The notes beneath the pieces were generated by a model. That model had not been told where the DNA came from. It did not search any database and saw only the letters and a list, made by a program, of their open reading frames with translations. A DNA stretch of 40,921 nt from a virus: positions 1-40,921 of IMG/VR virus record IMGVR_UViG_3300033553_000829; one strand, given 5' to 3'. A program made the translations under genes and the position numbers. Below, in pieces: positions 1 through 6,942 of this stretch. Each line of letters opens with the position of its first letter. The first letter of the stretch is position 1.

Positions 1-951
1 TTAGTCTATAAATTGTAGTACTTTGTAATCAGCACGGCTCAGTGAGAGGAAATTGATCTCTTCACGGCTAAACCATTCCCCATCTTCGTTAACAAAATCT
101 TCTTCAGAGATATAGACGTCGGCTTGTAGGGTAAAATGGCTGTAGTGCTGTGTAATGTGTCCTAAAAATTTTCCTTCGTTATTTTCTAATTCTTCATATT
201 GCATAAATCCCCATAATCCATGCAAAAAACGCTCTTTTCGTTGGGAGAGGGCAAATTGACCGTTGCGTGTATAAACGACGATAATACGGTTGCGTATGGG
301 TTTGATTTTTTTGATTTTCGGTTGGGGGTACTTTAGGGGAACAGATTTACCTTCGCACCCTTTTTCAAAAGGGCACACATCACAAAGCGGTTTTCTTGCC
401 AGACACACCATTGAACCGATATCCATCATCGCTTGATTGTAGTTGAAAGGATTACCTGAGTCAAAGAGTTCATAGGCCGCTTTCCACAGTAGTTTTTCGT
501 CACGCTTTTCAATGGCGAAATAGCGATGAAGTATCCGTTTGACATTGGCATCCAGAATAGGGAGTGGTTCTTTGTACGCAAATGCACTGATGGCATGGGC
601 GGTAGAACGTCCGATACCTGGTAGCTCTAGAAGTTCGAAGGCATTGTTAGGAAGTATTCCGTTACACTTTTTTGCAGCTGTATGCAAGTTTTTGGCGCGC
701 GTGTAGTAGCCAAGTCCCTCCCACATTTTGAGTACATCGTCCAAATCGCTTTGGGCAACATCCAAAAGAGTAGGAAATTTTTCTAAAAAAGGGAAATAAA
801 ACCGCTCTAACACTGTTTTGACCTGTGTTTGCTGTAGCATGATTTCACTCAGGTAAATTTTGTAGGGATCATCTGTAATGCGCCACGGCAAATCATGTCG
901 TCCATTGATTTTGTACCATTGCAAAAGTGAAGTATGAATTTGATTATGCAT
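1..951 (-). CDS. mutY: A/G-specific adenine DNA glycosylase MutY
   Basis: Base-excision repair enzyme that removes adenine mispaired with 8-oxoguanine. Seen: the HhH-GPD core with catalytic Glu in LSEIMLQQTQV (about residue 36), the helix-hairpin-helix LPGIGRSTA, the catalytic Asp in LDANVKRIL (about residue 133), and an iron-sulfur loop with four cysteines spaced C-x6-C-x2-C-x5-C. The C-terminal third fits the NUDIX-like 8-oxoG recognition domain. An upstream TTG in frame (966) is possible, but the ATG at 951 gives the usual N-terminus. It is complete, ends at the window edge, diverges from the tRNA gene, and is a host chromosomal gene outside the prophage. Confidence 0.95.
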   Translation of the reverse strand: MHNQIHTSLLQWYKINGRHDLPWRITDDPYKIYLSEIMLQQTQVKTVLERFYFPFLEKFPTLLDVAQSDLDDVLKMWEGLGYYTRAKNLHTAAKKCNGILPNNAFELLELPGIGRSTAHAISAFAYKEPLPILDANVKRILHRYFAIEKRDEKLLWKAAYELFDSGNPFNYNQAMMDIGSMVCLARKPLCDVCPFEKGCEGKSVPLKYPQPKIKKIKPIRNRIIVVYTRNGQFALSQRKERFLHGLWGFMQYEELENNEGKFLGHITQHYSHFTLQADVYISEEDFVNEDGEWFSREEINFLSLSRADYKVLQFID

Positions 952-1021
952 GAAATATTGTATCAAAATGTCTTATAAAAAAGATAATATTTATTACTGA
1001 AGTTTTTAAGTAAGTAAGGAG

Positions 1022-1027
1022 TATAAT
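1022..1027 (+). promoter_or_regulatory. -10 box of the tRNA-fMet promoter
   Basis: A perfect TATAAT lies 27 bases before the first base of the mature tRNA, the usual distance for a stable-RNA promoter. No strong -35 box is visible, as is common in Campylobacterota. Confidence 0.6.
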
Positions 1028-1054
1028 CCGCCTAGAAAAAGAATACCTTCATAC

Positions 1055-1131
<77 letters not shown>

Positions 1132-1163
1132 ACATTATCCCCTAAAATAGCCACTTTCAAGCC

Positions 1164-2381
1164 TTATCCAATCTTTTTAAAATCTGTCACATTTGTCACT
1201 GTGTCCATTTTGTGTCCACGCTGTGTCCGCTCGGATTGTGACCCAACCTCAAACTCATCAAGAAAGCTTGCTCTCTTGATCTCTTTCTCATAAATATACT
1301 TCGCATAAAATTTGAGTGTGATGCTTGGGTTGCTATGCCCCATCACTTTTGACACCCAAATAATGTCCTCTCCTCGGCTGATCATCATCGTAGCGAATGT
1401 GTGCCGCGTCTGATACTGATCTCTCGCCTCCATCTGTAACCGTTTAATAAGTGGGTTCCAGTATGTCTTTTGGACAGAGCTGGCATGCCTAAACGATTCC
1501 CCATGGGTATTGACAAATATCGCGCCACCCTTGAGCCCAGTTGTTTTGAACTGTTCCATCAGTGCTTTGGAGACTAGCGGCAACATATCAATCGTTCGGA
1601 TCGAACTCTCGGTTTTAGGATCAGAGGTGATCCCATTGCGTACCGATCTCTCGATTCGGATCTTATTACTGACAAAGTTGATATCTTCCCATCGTAGTGC
1701 CATCATCTCTCCGGTACGCATACCGCTGAAAAATGAGAGCGTTAAAAAGTTCCGATACCATCCTTCGGCATTTTCTAGGATGTATTTCACTTCATCTAGG
1801 GAAAATGGGTAGACCTCAGCGCTTTTTTGCTTGACCCCTTTCATCCCTTGAAAAGGACTCTTTGAAATCAGCCCATCAGCTGCCGCGTCGTTCATGATCC
1901 CTTGGAGTACCATACGGATGTTATGCACCCGCTTGGGGCTTACCCCGCTGTCTTTTAGTTTACCTTGCCACGATAGCAGATCAGTTTGTACAATCTTAGA
2001 TAGTGGAATCGTCCCAAAAAATGGTATAATTCTCTGCTTAAATATTCCAAGGTACTCTTTATGGGTATTCTCTCGTCGATCTGTTCTATGAGCTTCGAGA
2101 GATTTATAACCATACTCTTCGACCGTTATCTCTCCGTCGTTTTTCTCAACTTCGATCTTGTCATTTCCTAATATTCGATCCAGCTCTTTTTGCCAGTTCT
2201 TCTCGACGTATTTCAAATTAGCTGGCGTTGCAGGTCGTCCGGTACTCTTTCGATGCCGGACACCATCGACTCTTACATCGAGGTATACCATCCCGCCGCG
2301 TTCTTTACAGTTTTTATAATTGCTCATATCGTCTCCAATACTTGCAGTGCTTTGTGGGCGACGAATTGTACCCAATAGCAT
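1164..2381 (-). CDS. int: tyrosine-recombinase phage integrase
   Basis: Site-specific recombinase that would insert and excise the prophage at tRNA-fMet. Seen: an N-terminal arm-binding region, a SAM-like core-binding domain (about 80-180) and a catalytic domain with Arg222 (SGMRTGE), Lys256 (DPKTESS), Arg326 in YQTRHTFA, His349 (MGHS) and nucleophile Tyr359 (LKFYAKY). The first His of the usual HxxR box is Tyr here (YQTR), a variant I believe is common in this group. The ATG at 2381 follows AGGAGGG. A second start (MSNYKN, near 2327) after GGAG would give the more typical N-terminus, so the true start is uncertain by 18 residues. Its 3' end faces the tRNA. Confidence 0.95.
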   Translation of the reverse strand: MLLGTIRRPQSTASIGDDMSNYKNCKERGGMVYLDVRVDGVRHRKSTGRPATPANLKYVEKNWQKELDRILGNDKIEVEKNDGEITVEEYGYKSLEAHRTDRRENTHKEYLGIFKQRIIPFFGTIPLSKIVQTDLLSWQGKLKDSGVSPKRVHNIRMVLQGIMNDAAADGLISKSPFQGMKGVKQKSAEVYPFSLDEVKYILENAEGWYRNFLTLSFFSGMRTGEMMALRWEDINFVSNKIRIERSVRNGITSDPKTESSIRTIDMLPLVSKALMEQFKTTGLKGGAIFVNTHGESFRHASSVQKTYWNPLIKRLQMEARDQYQTRHTFATMMISRGEDIIWVSKVMGHSNPSITLKFYAKYIYEKEIKRASFLDEFEVGSQSERTQRGHKMDTVTNVTDFKKIG

Positions 2382-2527
2382 CTTACCCTCCTATTTTTGA
2401 ACTCTCGGTGATGGAGTGGCGCAGCCATCTTCTAATGGCATACCACTACATCATAAAAAGCTCAGTTTGACAATAAGTTTTCAAAGGACTTGTTAAGACT
2501 GCTGCTACATGTAGACAGTAGGCTTAA

Positions 2528-2803
2528 TTAAGCGCTTTTACGAACTGTTATATTGTGGATCGCCGTGCGGCGGATATACGTCTGTCTCCCATTTTTTCGG
2601 ATATCGTGCATCGGGTCGATATCCCCATTGCGGATCTTCTTACGAATTGCCTCTTCACTCACTCCCTTCATCGCCGCGACCTCTGCCACTGTGGCATAGT
2701 CGCTTTTAAACAGAGCACGCAACTCACCAATTTCATTCAGAGCACGGTCGAGCTTACTCGTCATCTCTTTCATCATTGCCATGATCCGCGCTTCAAACAT
2801 CAT
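2528..2803 (-). CDS. excisionase-like HTH DNA-binding protein
   Basis: A 91-residue protein: a helical, coiled-coil-like N-terminus (about 1-35), then an HTH segment (YATVAEVAAMKGVSEEAIRKKIRNGDI) ending in a positively charged wing (RKNGRQTYIRR). This is the layout of MerR/AlpA/Xis-type small regulators. Its position next to the integrase suggests an excisionase or integrase regulator, which is inferred. The ATG at 2803 overlaps the stop of the upstream gene as ATGA and follows AAGGGG, so I prefer it over a longer start. Confidence 0.6.
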   Translation of the reverse strand: MMFEARIMAMMKEMTSKLDRALNEIGELRALFKSDYATVAEVAAMKGVSEEAIRKKIRNGDIDPMHDIRKNGRQTYIRRTAIHNITVRKSA

Positions 2804-3312
2804 AAGACAACCCCTTTTCCATCCCATTGCCCTTTACGGCGGAGGTGATCACTTGTGATTGCTCCAGCTCTAATTGCATTGAGCATGACATTTGCCATAA
2901 TCACAGTTACTTCTTTAACATCATTTTCATGATAAATTGGCTCTTTTATGAGTTTTCCTCCAGTCTTGCTAATATATACTAATCCCCATTTTTCAGGAAT
3001 TTCTTCGGGCTTTATCAACCCATTAGGGCACGCATAGATTTTATAGTGCCCATAAGGATGATTATGAAGTTTTTTAGCATCTGCAAAAAAATCTGACCGA
3101 GACACTTTTACCTCAATATTAACCGTTGAGTTGGCACCCCATATTCCTAATACATCAGGCTGCTCATCACCATACATTGAGAGATAGTTTGTAGGTTCTT
3201 GAAGAATAATTCGACATCTCAAATTACTATCAATAGTAGTTTTTGTTGCTCTATTAGATAACCATGTTGCTGCCAATCGAGTACAGTGTTTATGATTCAG
3301 TTCATAGCTCAT
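2800..3312 (-). CDS. PD-(D/E)xK nuclease-like (MmcB/VRR-type) protein
   Basis: A 170-residue protein. A likely restriction-endonuclease-fold active site is visible: QPDVLGIW followed about 14 residues later by IEVKVSRSDF, which fits PD...ExK. After it comes a conserved-looking block with HNHPYGHYKIYACPNGLI and PEKWGLVYI. Phage proteins of this kind resemble MmcB-like DNA repair proteins, but no function is proven. The ATG at 3312 overlaps the upstream stop (ATGA) behind GGGAG. It belongs to the minus-strand lysogeny/replication cluster. The C-terminus overlaps the excisionase-like gene by 4 bases. Confidence 0.6.
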   Translation of the reverse strand: MSYELNHKHCTRLAATWLSNRATKTTIDSNLRCRIILQEPTNYLSMYGDEQPDVLGIWGANSTVNIEVKVSRSDFFADAKKLHNHPYGHYKIYACPNGLIKPEEIPEKWGLVYISKTGGKLIKEPIYHENDVKEVTVIMANVMLNAIRAGAITSDHLRRKGQWDGKGVVL

Positions 3313-4184
3313 CCCACACTCTCCCACACAGGCTTAATCTCATGCGCCACAAACCCACCGTCGCTGATATTACGCATGATATTGGCGAATCCAACCGCAG
3401 TGATAATTGATAGCTCTTTTTCATCGAAGCGTGCGGTATCCCACGATCCGTCCTCTTCCATCTTTGTAAGATTATTTGCTTGAGCACTATTAAAAAGCTC
3501 ATCTGAAAGAACCGAACACTTAGCGCGGAAACTCTCAAACGGGTCAAGCGGAGCCGCCGCCCCATTTGAAATTTTTTTGGGCTCACCTTTACCCTCATAA
3601 TCACACCATCGCTTCGCATTGAGCCACGCAGAAGCCATCTTCGGCTCTTGCCAAGACTTCTCTGCGAGGTCTGCTATGTAGTGATTGAGCCCAAACATGA
3701 TTTCGTTGAAATGTTTTGCGTGCTTCGCGAATACCTTGCAGGCATTTTCACGGTCGCGGTAGTTGATTGTATTGTAGAGTTCCCAAAAAGTAAGCCAGTT
3801 CGCGTGATCATCCGCGCCCATTTTCGCCTCATACTCTTTGCGCGGCTTAGAATCCGCCGGCGGATTTTCCCCTTGCTTAATAGCGGCCGCCCCATTTGCG
3901 ATTTTTTTGAGGCTATGAATCTCTCTCCACAACTTCGTCGTTCGCATCTTGAAATGTCCCGACTTCTCGACAACTCCGGTACAAACGAGCATATCGACCG
4001 ACCGAACCATAGTGCGGCTCGAAAAGTTGAACAACTCCCCGATCTCTTTGGACTTTTTAAACGCCCAAGGCTCTTCATTATACGGAGAGTACGCGTAAAA
4101 ATCGATAGCAGCGGCTATAACGTACTCATCTACGCTCAGACCTAGCTCCGCCCTTATATCATTGTGGACCGTCGTGGATAGCAT
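3309..4184 (-). CDS. winged-helix replication-type protein
   Basis: A 291-residue protein. The N-terminal 100 residues look like a winged-helix DNA-binding domain (FKKSKEIGELFNFSSRTMVRS VDMLV), as in phage replisome organisers. The C-terminal part is helical. Function is inferred from this and from its place behind the Cro-like gene. It carries three repeat insertions in frame: KKIANGAAA and KKISNGAAA, encoded by two copies of the CAAATGGGGCG repeat, and NPPAD, encoded by the 16-bp palindrome. These sit in linker-like stretches and look like acquired DNA tolerated between domains. The start at 4184 directly follows the stop of the Cro-like gene, and no strong ribosome binding site is seen. 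Confidence 0.55.
   Translation of the reverse strand: MLSTTVHNDIRAELGLSVDEYVIAAAIDFYAYSPYNEEPWAFKKSKEIGELFNFSSRTMVRSVDMLVCTGVVEKSGHFKMRTTKLWREIHSLKKIANGAAAIKQGENPPADSKPRKEYEAKMGADDHANWLTFWELYNTINYRDRENACKVFAKHAKHFNEIMFGLNHYIADLAEKSWQEPKMASAWLNAKRWCDYEGKGEPKKISNGAAAPLDPFESFRAKCSVLSDELFNSAQANNLTKMEEDGSWDTARFDEKELSIITAVGFANIMRNISDGGFVAHEIKPVWESVG
3556..3578 (-). repeat. repeat B copy 1 (CAAATGGGGCG family)
   Basis: On the minus strand this is a run of A, then ATTTCAAATGGGGCGGC. It lies inside the replication-type gene and encodes KKISNGAAA. Confidence 0.75.
3851..3866. repeat. palindromic repeat A copy 1
   Basis: Perfect 16-bp palindrome AATCCGCCGGCGGATT inside the replication-type gene, read there as NPPAD. 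It lies 20 bases from a copy of repeat B. Confidence 0.85.
3886..3908 (-). repeat. repeat B copy 2 (CAAATGGGGCG family)
   Basis: On the minus strand this is a run of A, then ATCGCAAATGGGGCGGC, encoding KKIANGAAA in the replication-type gene. It overlaps a NotI-type GCGGCCGC. Confidence 0.75.
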
Positions 4185-4409
4185 CTATTCGCTCGGCTTA
4201 GGGGTAATACCAAAGATATGATCAATACTTACTTGGTGCTCAATACAAGCCTCTATAAGGTTTCTAACTGGAGCAGTACCATTTGCTTTAGCTTTTGATA
4301 TTGCAGATCGGTCAACACCAATGATTTTAGCCAATGCCGTATCACTATCTGCATTGAAAGCCACTTTAGCTTTTGCAAGTGCTGCTAAGTATATTTCGGA
4401 TATTTGCAA
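4185..4409 (-). CDS. Cro-like HTH regulator
   Basis: A 74-residue protein with a Cro/CI-type helix-turn-helix: SDTALAKIIGVDRSAISKAKANG, with the recognition helix around residues 33-45. It is transcribed divergently from the CI-like repressor, the standard arrangement of a lysis-lysogeny switch, so it probably acts as Cro. The start is TTG (4409), supported by AAGGGA seven bases upstream and by the absence of any ATG before the HTH. It is followed without a gap by the replication-type gene, implying one leftward early operon. Confidence 0.72.
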   Translation of the reverse strand: MQISEIYLAALAKAKVAFNADSDTALAKIIGVDRSAISKAKANGTAPVRNLIEACIEHQVSIDHIFGITPKPSE

Positions 4410-4516
4410 TTTTTATCCCTTTTAATTGTGATTTTGTTGTATAATCATACATACCAATTAAGTTATTGTTGAATTATGTCATCATTAAACTTAAACTCTA
4501 ATTAGGAGAATCCGAA
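4410..4516. promoter_or_regulatory. divergent cro/cI control region
   Basis: This 107-base gap separates the divergent Cro-like and CI-like genes. It holds a plus-strand TATAAT (4440-4445) and a minus-strand CATAAT (4473-4478) as -10 candidates. TTGTTGTATAATCAT and TTGTTGAATTATGTCAT look like a direct repeat, and GTATAATCATAC (4439-4450) is an imperfect palindrome, so these are operator candidates. AGGAGA precedes the CI start. Operator borders are inferred. Confidence 0.6.
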
Positions 4517-5194
4517 ATGAAGTTAATATTTTCCGAAGTCATGGATAGACTGAAAGATGAATTGGGATTTACTGAAGATCAACAAATGGCAAAACACATG
4601 AAAATGTCTAACGCTGCCTACTCTGAGCGTAAAACTCGTGATTCATTACCGTATGAAAAGATTATTAATATCTGCCGTGATCGAGGGATCAGCTCAGATT
4701 ATATTTTTACAGGGATTCGTGGTGAGCTGAACGGGAAGATCATTCATACATTAGATCAGTCTGATTTTGATGAAACGAAAATGATAGTGGTCCCCTATTT
4801 TGAAAATATCAAATCCATACCTACTGTATCAACTGATCAGCCCGATAATCTCTCTTATATCATTCTCCCAAAATTAGATCACCCTGAGTTACTGAGTGAA
4901 GGTTATACCCTCAATGCGGTCAGTATAAATGATGACTCAATGGAGGGTACAATCTTAAATGGAGGGATATTGCTCTTTGATATTAATGATCACGGAATGG
5001 AGTCAGGTAAAATTTACGTTATTCAATCCGGTAGTGAGAAAATGCTTAAGCGAATTTTCAACGACCCATCCACCCCTGATAAAGTGTTATTAAAATCAGA
5101 CAATATTTATTACCCACCATTTGATGTAAATCGTAATGAAGTAGAAGTAATCGGTCGTGTTGTGGTTATTTATAACCGAGCAAAACTCATTTGA
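4517..5194 (+). CDS. CI-type repressor with S24 (LexA-like) peptidase domain
   Basis: Probable prophage repressor of 225 residues. Residues 1-70 form an HTH domain of the phage CI type (DQQMAKHMKMSNAAYSERKTR). Residues 90-225 match the S24 peptidase fold, with Ser141 in INDDSMEGT and Lys178 in MLKRIF as the catalytic dyad. The Ala-Gly bond usually cleaved in the linker is not apparent, so the cleavage site may differ or induction may rely on the antirepressor encoded at 8330. ATG follows AGGAGA. It is divergent from the Cro-like gene. Confidence 0.88.
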   Translation: MKLIFSEVMDRLKDELGFTEDQQMAKHMKMSNAAYSERKTRDSLPYEKIINICRDRGISSDYIFTGIRGELNGKIIHTLDQSDFDETKMIVVPYFENIKSIPTVSTDQPDNLSYIILPKLDHPELLSEGYTLNAVSINDDSMEGTILNGGILLFDINDHGMESGKIYVIQSGSEKMLKRIFNDPSTPDKVLLKSDNIYYPPFDVNRNEVEVIGRVVVIYNRAKLI

Positions 5195-5272
5195 GAAAAG
5201 AGAGAAAACACAATAATATACTTAATCTTTCTTATTATAGTAAGAGACACGCCAAAATGACACTTTAAAAAC

Positions 5273-5290
5273 GCCATTTTGGCACTTTGC
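5273..5290. repeat. repeat C copy 1
   Basis: GCCATTTTGGCACTTTGC, an exact direct repeat of 5306-5323 with start-to-start spacing of 33 bases. It contains the small inverted repeat GCCA-TTT-TGGC. A weaker relative, GCCAAAATGACACTTT, begins near 5251. Confidence 0.75.
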
Positions 5291-5305
5291 ACAGTTTTCT
5301 AACGT

Positions 5306-5323
5306 GCCATTTTGGCACTTTGC
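5306..5323. repeat. repeat C copy 2
   Basis: GCCATTTTGGCACTTTGC, identical to 5273-5290 and directly adjacent to repeat B copy 3. The spacing recalls iterons, but no initiator link is shown. Confidence 0.75.
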
Positions 5324-5327
5324 CACC

Positions 5328-5349
5328 GCGCCCCATTTGCACAAAATTT
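5328..5349 (-). repeat. repeat B copy 3
   Basis: Contains CGCCCCATTTGCAC on the plus strand, which is GTGCAAATGGGGCG on the minus strand. The A-run is degenerate (AAATTTTGTG). Confidence 0.65.
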
Positions 5350-5363
5350 GCCCGATCCGACCC

Positions 5364-5385
5364 GCGCCCCATTTGCGATTTTTTT
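5364..5385 (-). repeat. repeat B copy 4
   Basis: On the minus strand this is a run of A, then ATCGCAAATGGGGCGC. It matches copy 2 over the A-run and core and lies 36 bases from copy 3. Confidence 0.7.
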
Positions 5386-5501
5386 CTCTTGCACTCTTGG
5401 ACAGAGCTGTAGAATTTTTGGGAATTTTTCAGCGGTTCATTGTTGGACAATCGATATTTTCTATGTAATGGTGTATTTGCACCCATGGGGTGTATGGCGC
5501 A

Positions 5502-5525
5502 CCCCCGCGTGGGGGACAGCCCCCC
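5502..5525. other. two competing GC hairpins
   Basis: CCCCC-GCGT-GGGGG forms a 5-bp stem with a 4-base loop. The same GGGGG can instead pair with the following run of C across ACAG. The two stems are mutually exclusive. No U-tract follows, so a simple terminator is unlikely. A CCCATGGG palindrome lies just upstream (5482-5489). Confidence 0.55.
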
Positions 5526-5630
5526 GTCTCCTACAGAAAAAAATCATAGCCCAGTAGTAAAACGAATAAACCAAAGCAAACTATCACCGTAAATAAATTC
5601 CCAATCCCCACAATTCCTACGTACTATTTA

Positions 5631-5654
5631 GTCACAAAATCATAAAATTGTGAC
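5631..5654. promoter_or_regulatory. inverted repeat, possible protein-binding site
   Basis: GTCACAA and TTGTGAC are perfectly complementary arms around a 10-base AT-rich spacer. This resembles a dimeric regulator site; the binding protein is unknown. Confidence 0.4.
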
Positions 5655-5706
5655 CATACTATTATATCGGATGCCGTGCGCAGTGGGTCTATCAACTTTA
5701 AAGACG

Positions 5707-5723
5707 TCGGGCTATGTACCCGA
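5707..5723 (+). other. hairpin resembling the tRNA-fMet anticodon arm
   Basis: TCGGG-CTATGTA-CCCGA has the same 5-bp stem and 7-base loop as the anticodon arm of the tRNA at 1055-1131. Over the 21 bases 5705-5725 it is identical to 1080-1100 except for four bases in the loop. CAAATCC, also in the tRNA T arm, recurs at 5739-5745. No full cloverleaf forms. Confidence 0.4.
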
Positions 5724-5986
5724 AGTGCCCCGATTGTGCAAATCCGCTGGCGGATTATGTCGCCCTATCTGCTTGGTCGGTTCATACTAGAATTGGATTT
5801 TCGGACATGTCTAATTTTACGTGGGGATGCGGCGTTTACGCCCAAAAAACAGAGAAAAAGTCCGGAGTTATTTCACTCACAGGCAACAGTCGTTCCGATA
5901 AAGCCCAAAAAAGAGCCAAAAAAATTTCAAATGGGGCGGCGGTCGGAGGAAGAAAAGGGGATTTTCGCGCAAATGGGGCGTGGTGA
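5714..5986 (+). CDS. doubtful small Zn-finger-like frame
   Basis: A 90-residue open frame starting MYPKCPDCANPL, which has one CxxC knuckle as in small phage zinc-finger regulators (Ogr/Com type). The second cysteine pair is missing (only one later Cys, in WGCGVYAQ). The last third (KKISNGAAVGG, RANGAW) is only translation of repeat B, and no ribosome binding site is visible. It is either a decayed gene or chance; I lean toward not real. Confidence 0.2.
   Translation: MYPKCPDCANPLADYVALSAWSVHTRIGFSDMSNFTWGCGVYAQKTEKKSGVISLTGNSRSDKAQKRAKKISNGAAVGGRKGDFRANGAW
5741..5756. repeat. palindromic repeat A copy 2 (one mismatch)
   Basis: AATCCGCTGGCGGATT, 15 of 16 bases identical to the consensus palindrome, in the gene-poor stretch. 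Confidence 0.65.
5918..5940 (+). repeat. repeat B copy 5
   Basis: A run of A, then TTTCAAATGGGGCGGC, now on the plus strand. It matches copy 1 over the whole unit. Confidence 0.75.
5961..5983 (+). repeat. repeat B copy 6
   Basis: ATTTTCGCGCAAATGGGGCG; the core is intact and the A-run is degenerate. It starts 43 bases after copy 5. Confidence 0.65.
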
Positions 5987-6038
5987 ATATGGTGGGAAAT
6001 GTGTGGTAGAATATGAGAAATAACCTAGTGGAGTTCCT

Positions 6039-6605
6039 ATGCTCAAGCTATCATCGTTCATCGTTGCCTCAGCGCTGTTTATATCAGGATGTGCAACCAA
6101 GACTTATACCTTCACCCCGATCAATGAAACAGTGCCTATGCGTGCCGATACCGCCGCTATTACAGTCATCGCTCCACAAAACTTTCATATTGGTGTTGCT
6201 TTTAGTATGTTTACTAACTATGACTACTTCCTAGACTGCTTGGAAGATACTTGTAAGGTCGGAAAGATGAACTCACTCCAATACATTACACTCTACTCCA
6301 ATGGAGGAAAACATACACTCTACACAAAGCTATCAGAAGATGGATTCACAAACTCTCTCATTGTGATTGATAAGAATGCCACCGCCAGTATATCTTTTGA
6401 CGTAAATACTACAGATCGGTCCTATGTGTTACATGAGTGGGAACTTTCTTCAGCATCTCTTATGATGCCATTAGCAGCAGAGCCTTCAATTTTAAAAGTG
6501 ATTGATGAGGACAATGCAAAAATACTCTTACAAAAAATAATTGATGGTAATGATCGATTAGCCGCAGGCTTCATAAGTAAGCAGGGAATAACTTACCAAC
6601 ACTAA
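6039..6605 (+). CDS. small lipoprotein of unknown function
   Basis: A 188-residue protein with a clear lipoprotein signal: a basic-hydrophobic start and the lipobox LFISGC, with the acylated Cys at about residue 18. The mature part looks like a beta-rich envelope domain. No family recognised. The ATG follows GTGGAG. It opens the plus-strand gene set and is followed by a secreted and a membrane protein. Such envelope genes near an immunity region are often expressed by the prophage and may exclude other phages or alter the host surface; that is inference. Confidence 0.75.
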   Translation: MLKLSSFIVASALFISGCATKTYTFTPINETVPMRADTAAITVIAPQNFHIGVAFSMFTNYDYFLDCLEDTCKVGKMNSLQYITLYSNGGKHTLYTKLSEDGFTNSLIVIDKNATASISFDVNTTDRSYVLHEWELSSASLMMPLAAEPSILKVIDEDNAKILLQKIIDGNDRLAAGFISKQGITYQH

Positions 6606-6687
6606 AACAATCGCAACCCTACCATTACTACCTGAAATGTGATCGTTGCTTGTAGAGGCTCTGAGAGATAATACTAAAAGGATATCC

Positions 6688-6942
6688 ATGAGTAAAGTAG
6701 CATTTTTAATACTACTTTTGATTTCTATGACAAACGCAGAAGAATATGTAGATACTAATGGATGGGTTAATGATACATTGCCAGAAGGTTTCCATGTTAT
6801 TTATACCCCTCCTAAAGTAAAAAAATACATAGCAATCTATGAAGATGGTACTGTCATATTCCCCGATGGCACTAAAACAAAATTTGATCCTAAATCAGAT
6901 GAATACCTAAATCTTCTAAATCCTAAAAAGTTGCATGATTAA
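6688..6942 (+). CDS. small secreted/periplasmic protein
   Basis: An 84-residue protein with an N-terminal signal peptide (MSKVAFLILLLISMTNA, probable cleavage before EEYVD). The mature part is short and polar, with YIAIYEDGTVIFPDGTKTKF. I start it at the ATG at 6688, which follows AAGGA at good spacing; the upstream in-frame ATG would bury the signal peptide. Its stop directly abuts the next start, so the two are probably co-translated. Function unknown. Confidence 0.65.
   Translation: MSKVAFLILLLISMTNAEEYVDTNGWVNDTLPEGFHVIYTPPKVKKYIAIYEDGTVIFPDGTKTKFDPKSDEYLNLLNPKKLHD

Larger units (their letters stand above)
5195..6038. other. gene-poor, repeat-rich stretch
   Basis: About 840 bases between repressor and lipoprotein gene with no convincing gene. 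It contains two copies of an 18-base repeat (C), four of the six copies of repeat B, one degenerate palindrome A, a pair of mutually exclusive GC hairpins, a 7-bp inverted repeat and a hairpin resembling the tRNA-fMet anticodon arm. Open frames here mostly translate the repeats. It could hold regulatory sites, a replication origin or decayed DNA; the sequence does not decide. Confidence 0.7.

Noticed and set aside
5265-5486. Minus-strand frame with repeated KVPKWH and QMGRG words
   Set aside because: It is translation of repeats B and C without a ribosome binding site; the repetition is at DNA level.
5695-5765. Complete tRNA gene at the anticodon-arm look-alike
   Set aside because: Acceptor, D and T stems do not form; only the anticodon arm is convincing.
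5676-6023. Plus-strand frame through the gene-poor stretch
   Set aside because: No ribosome binding site, odd composition, and its end consists of repeat B copies.
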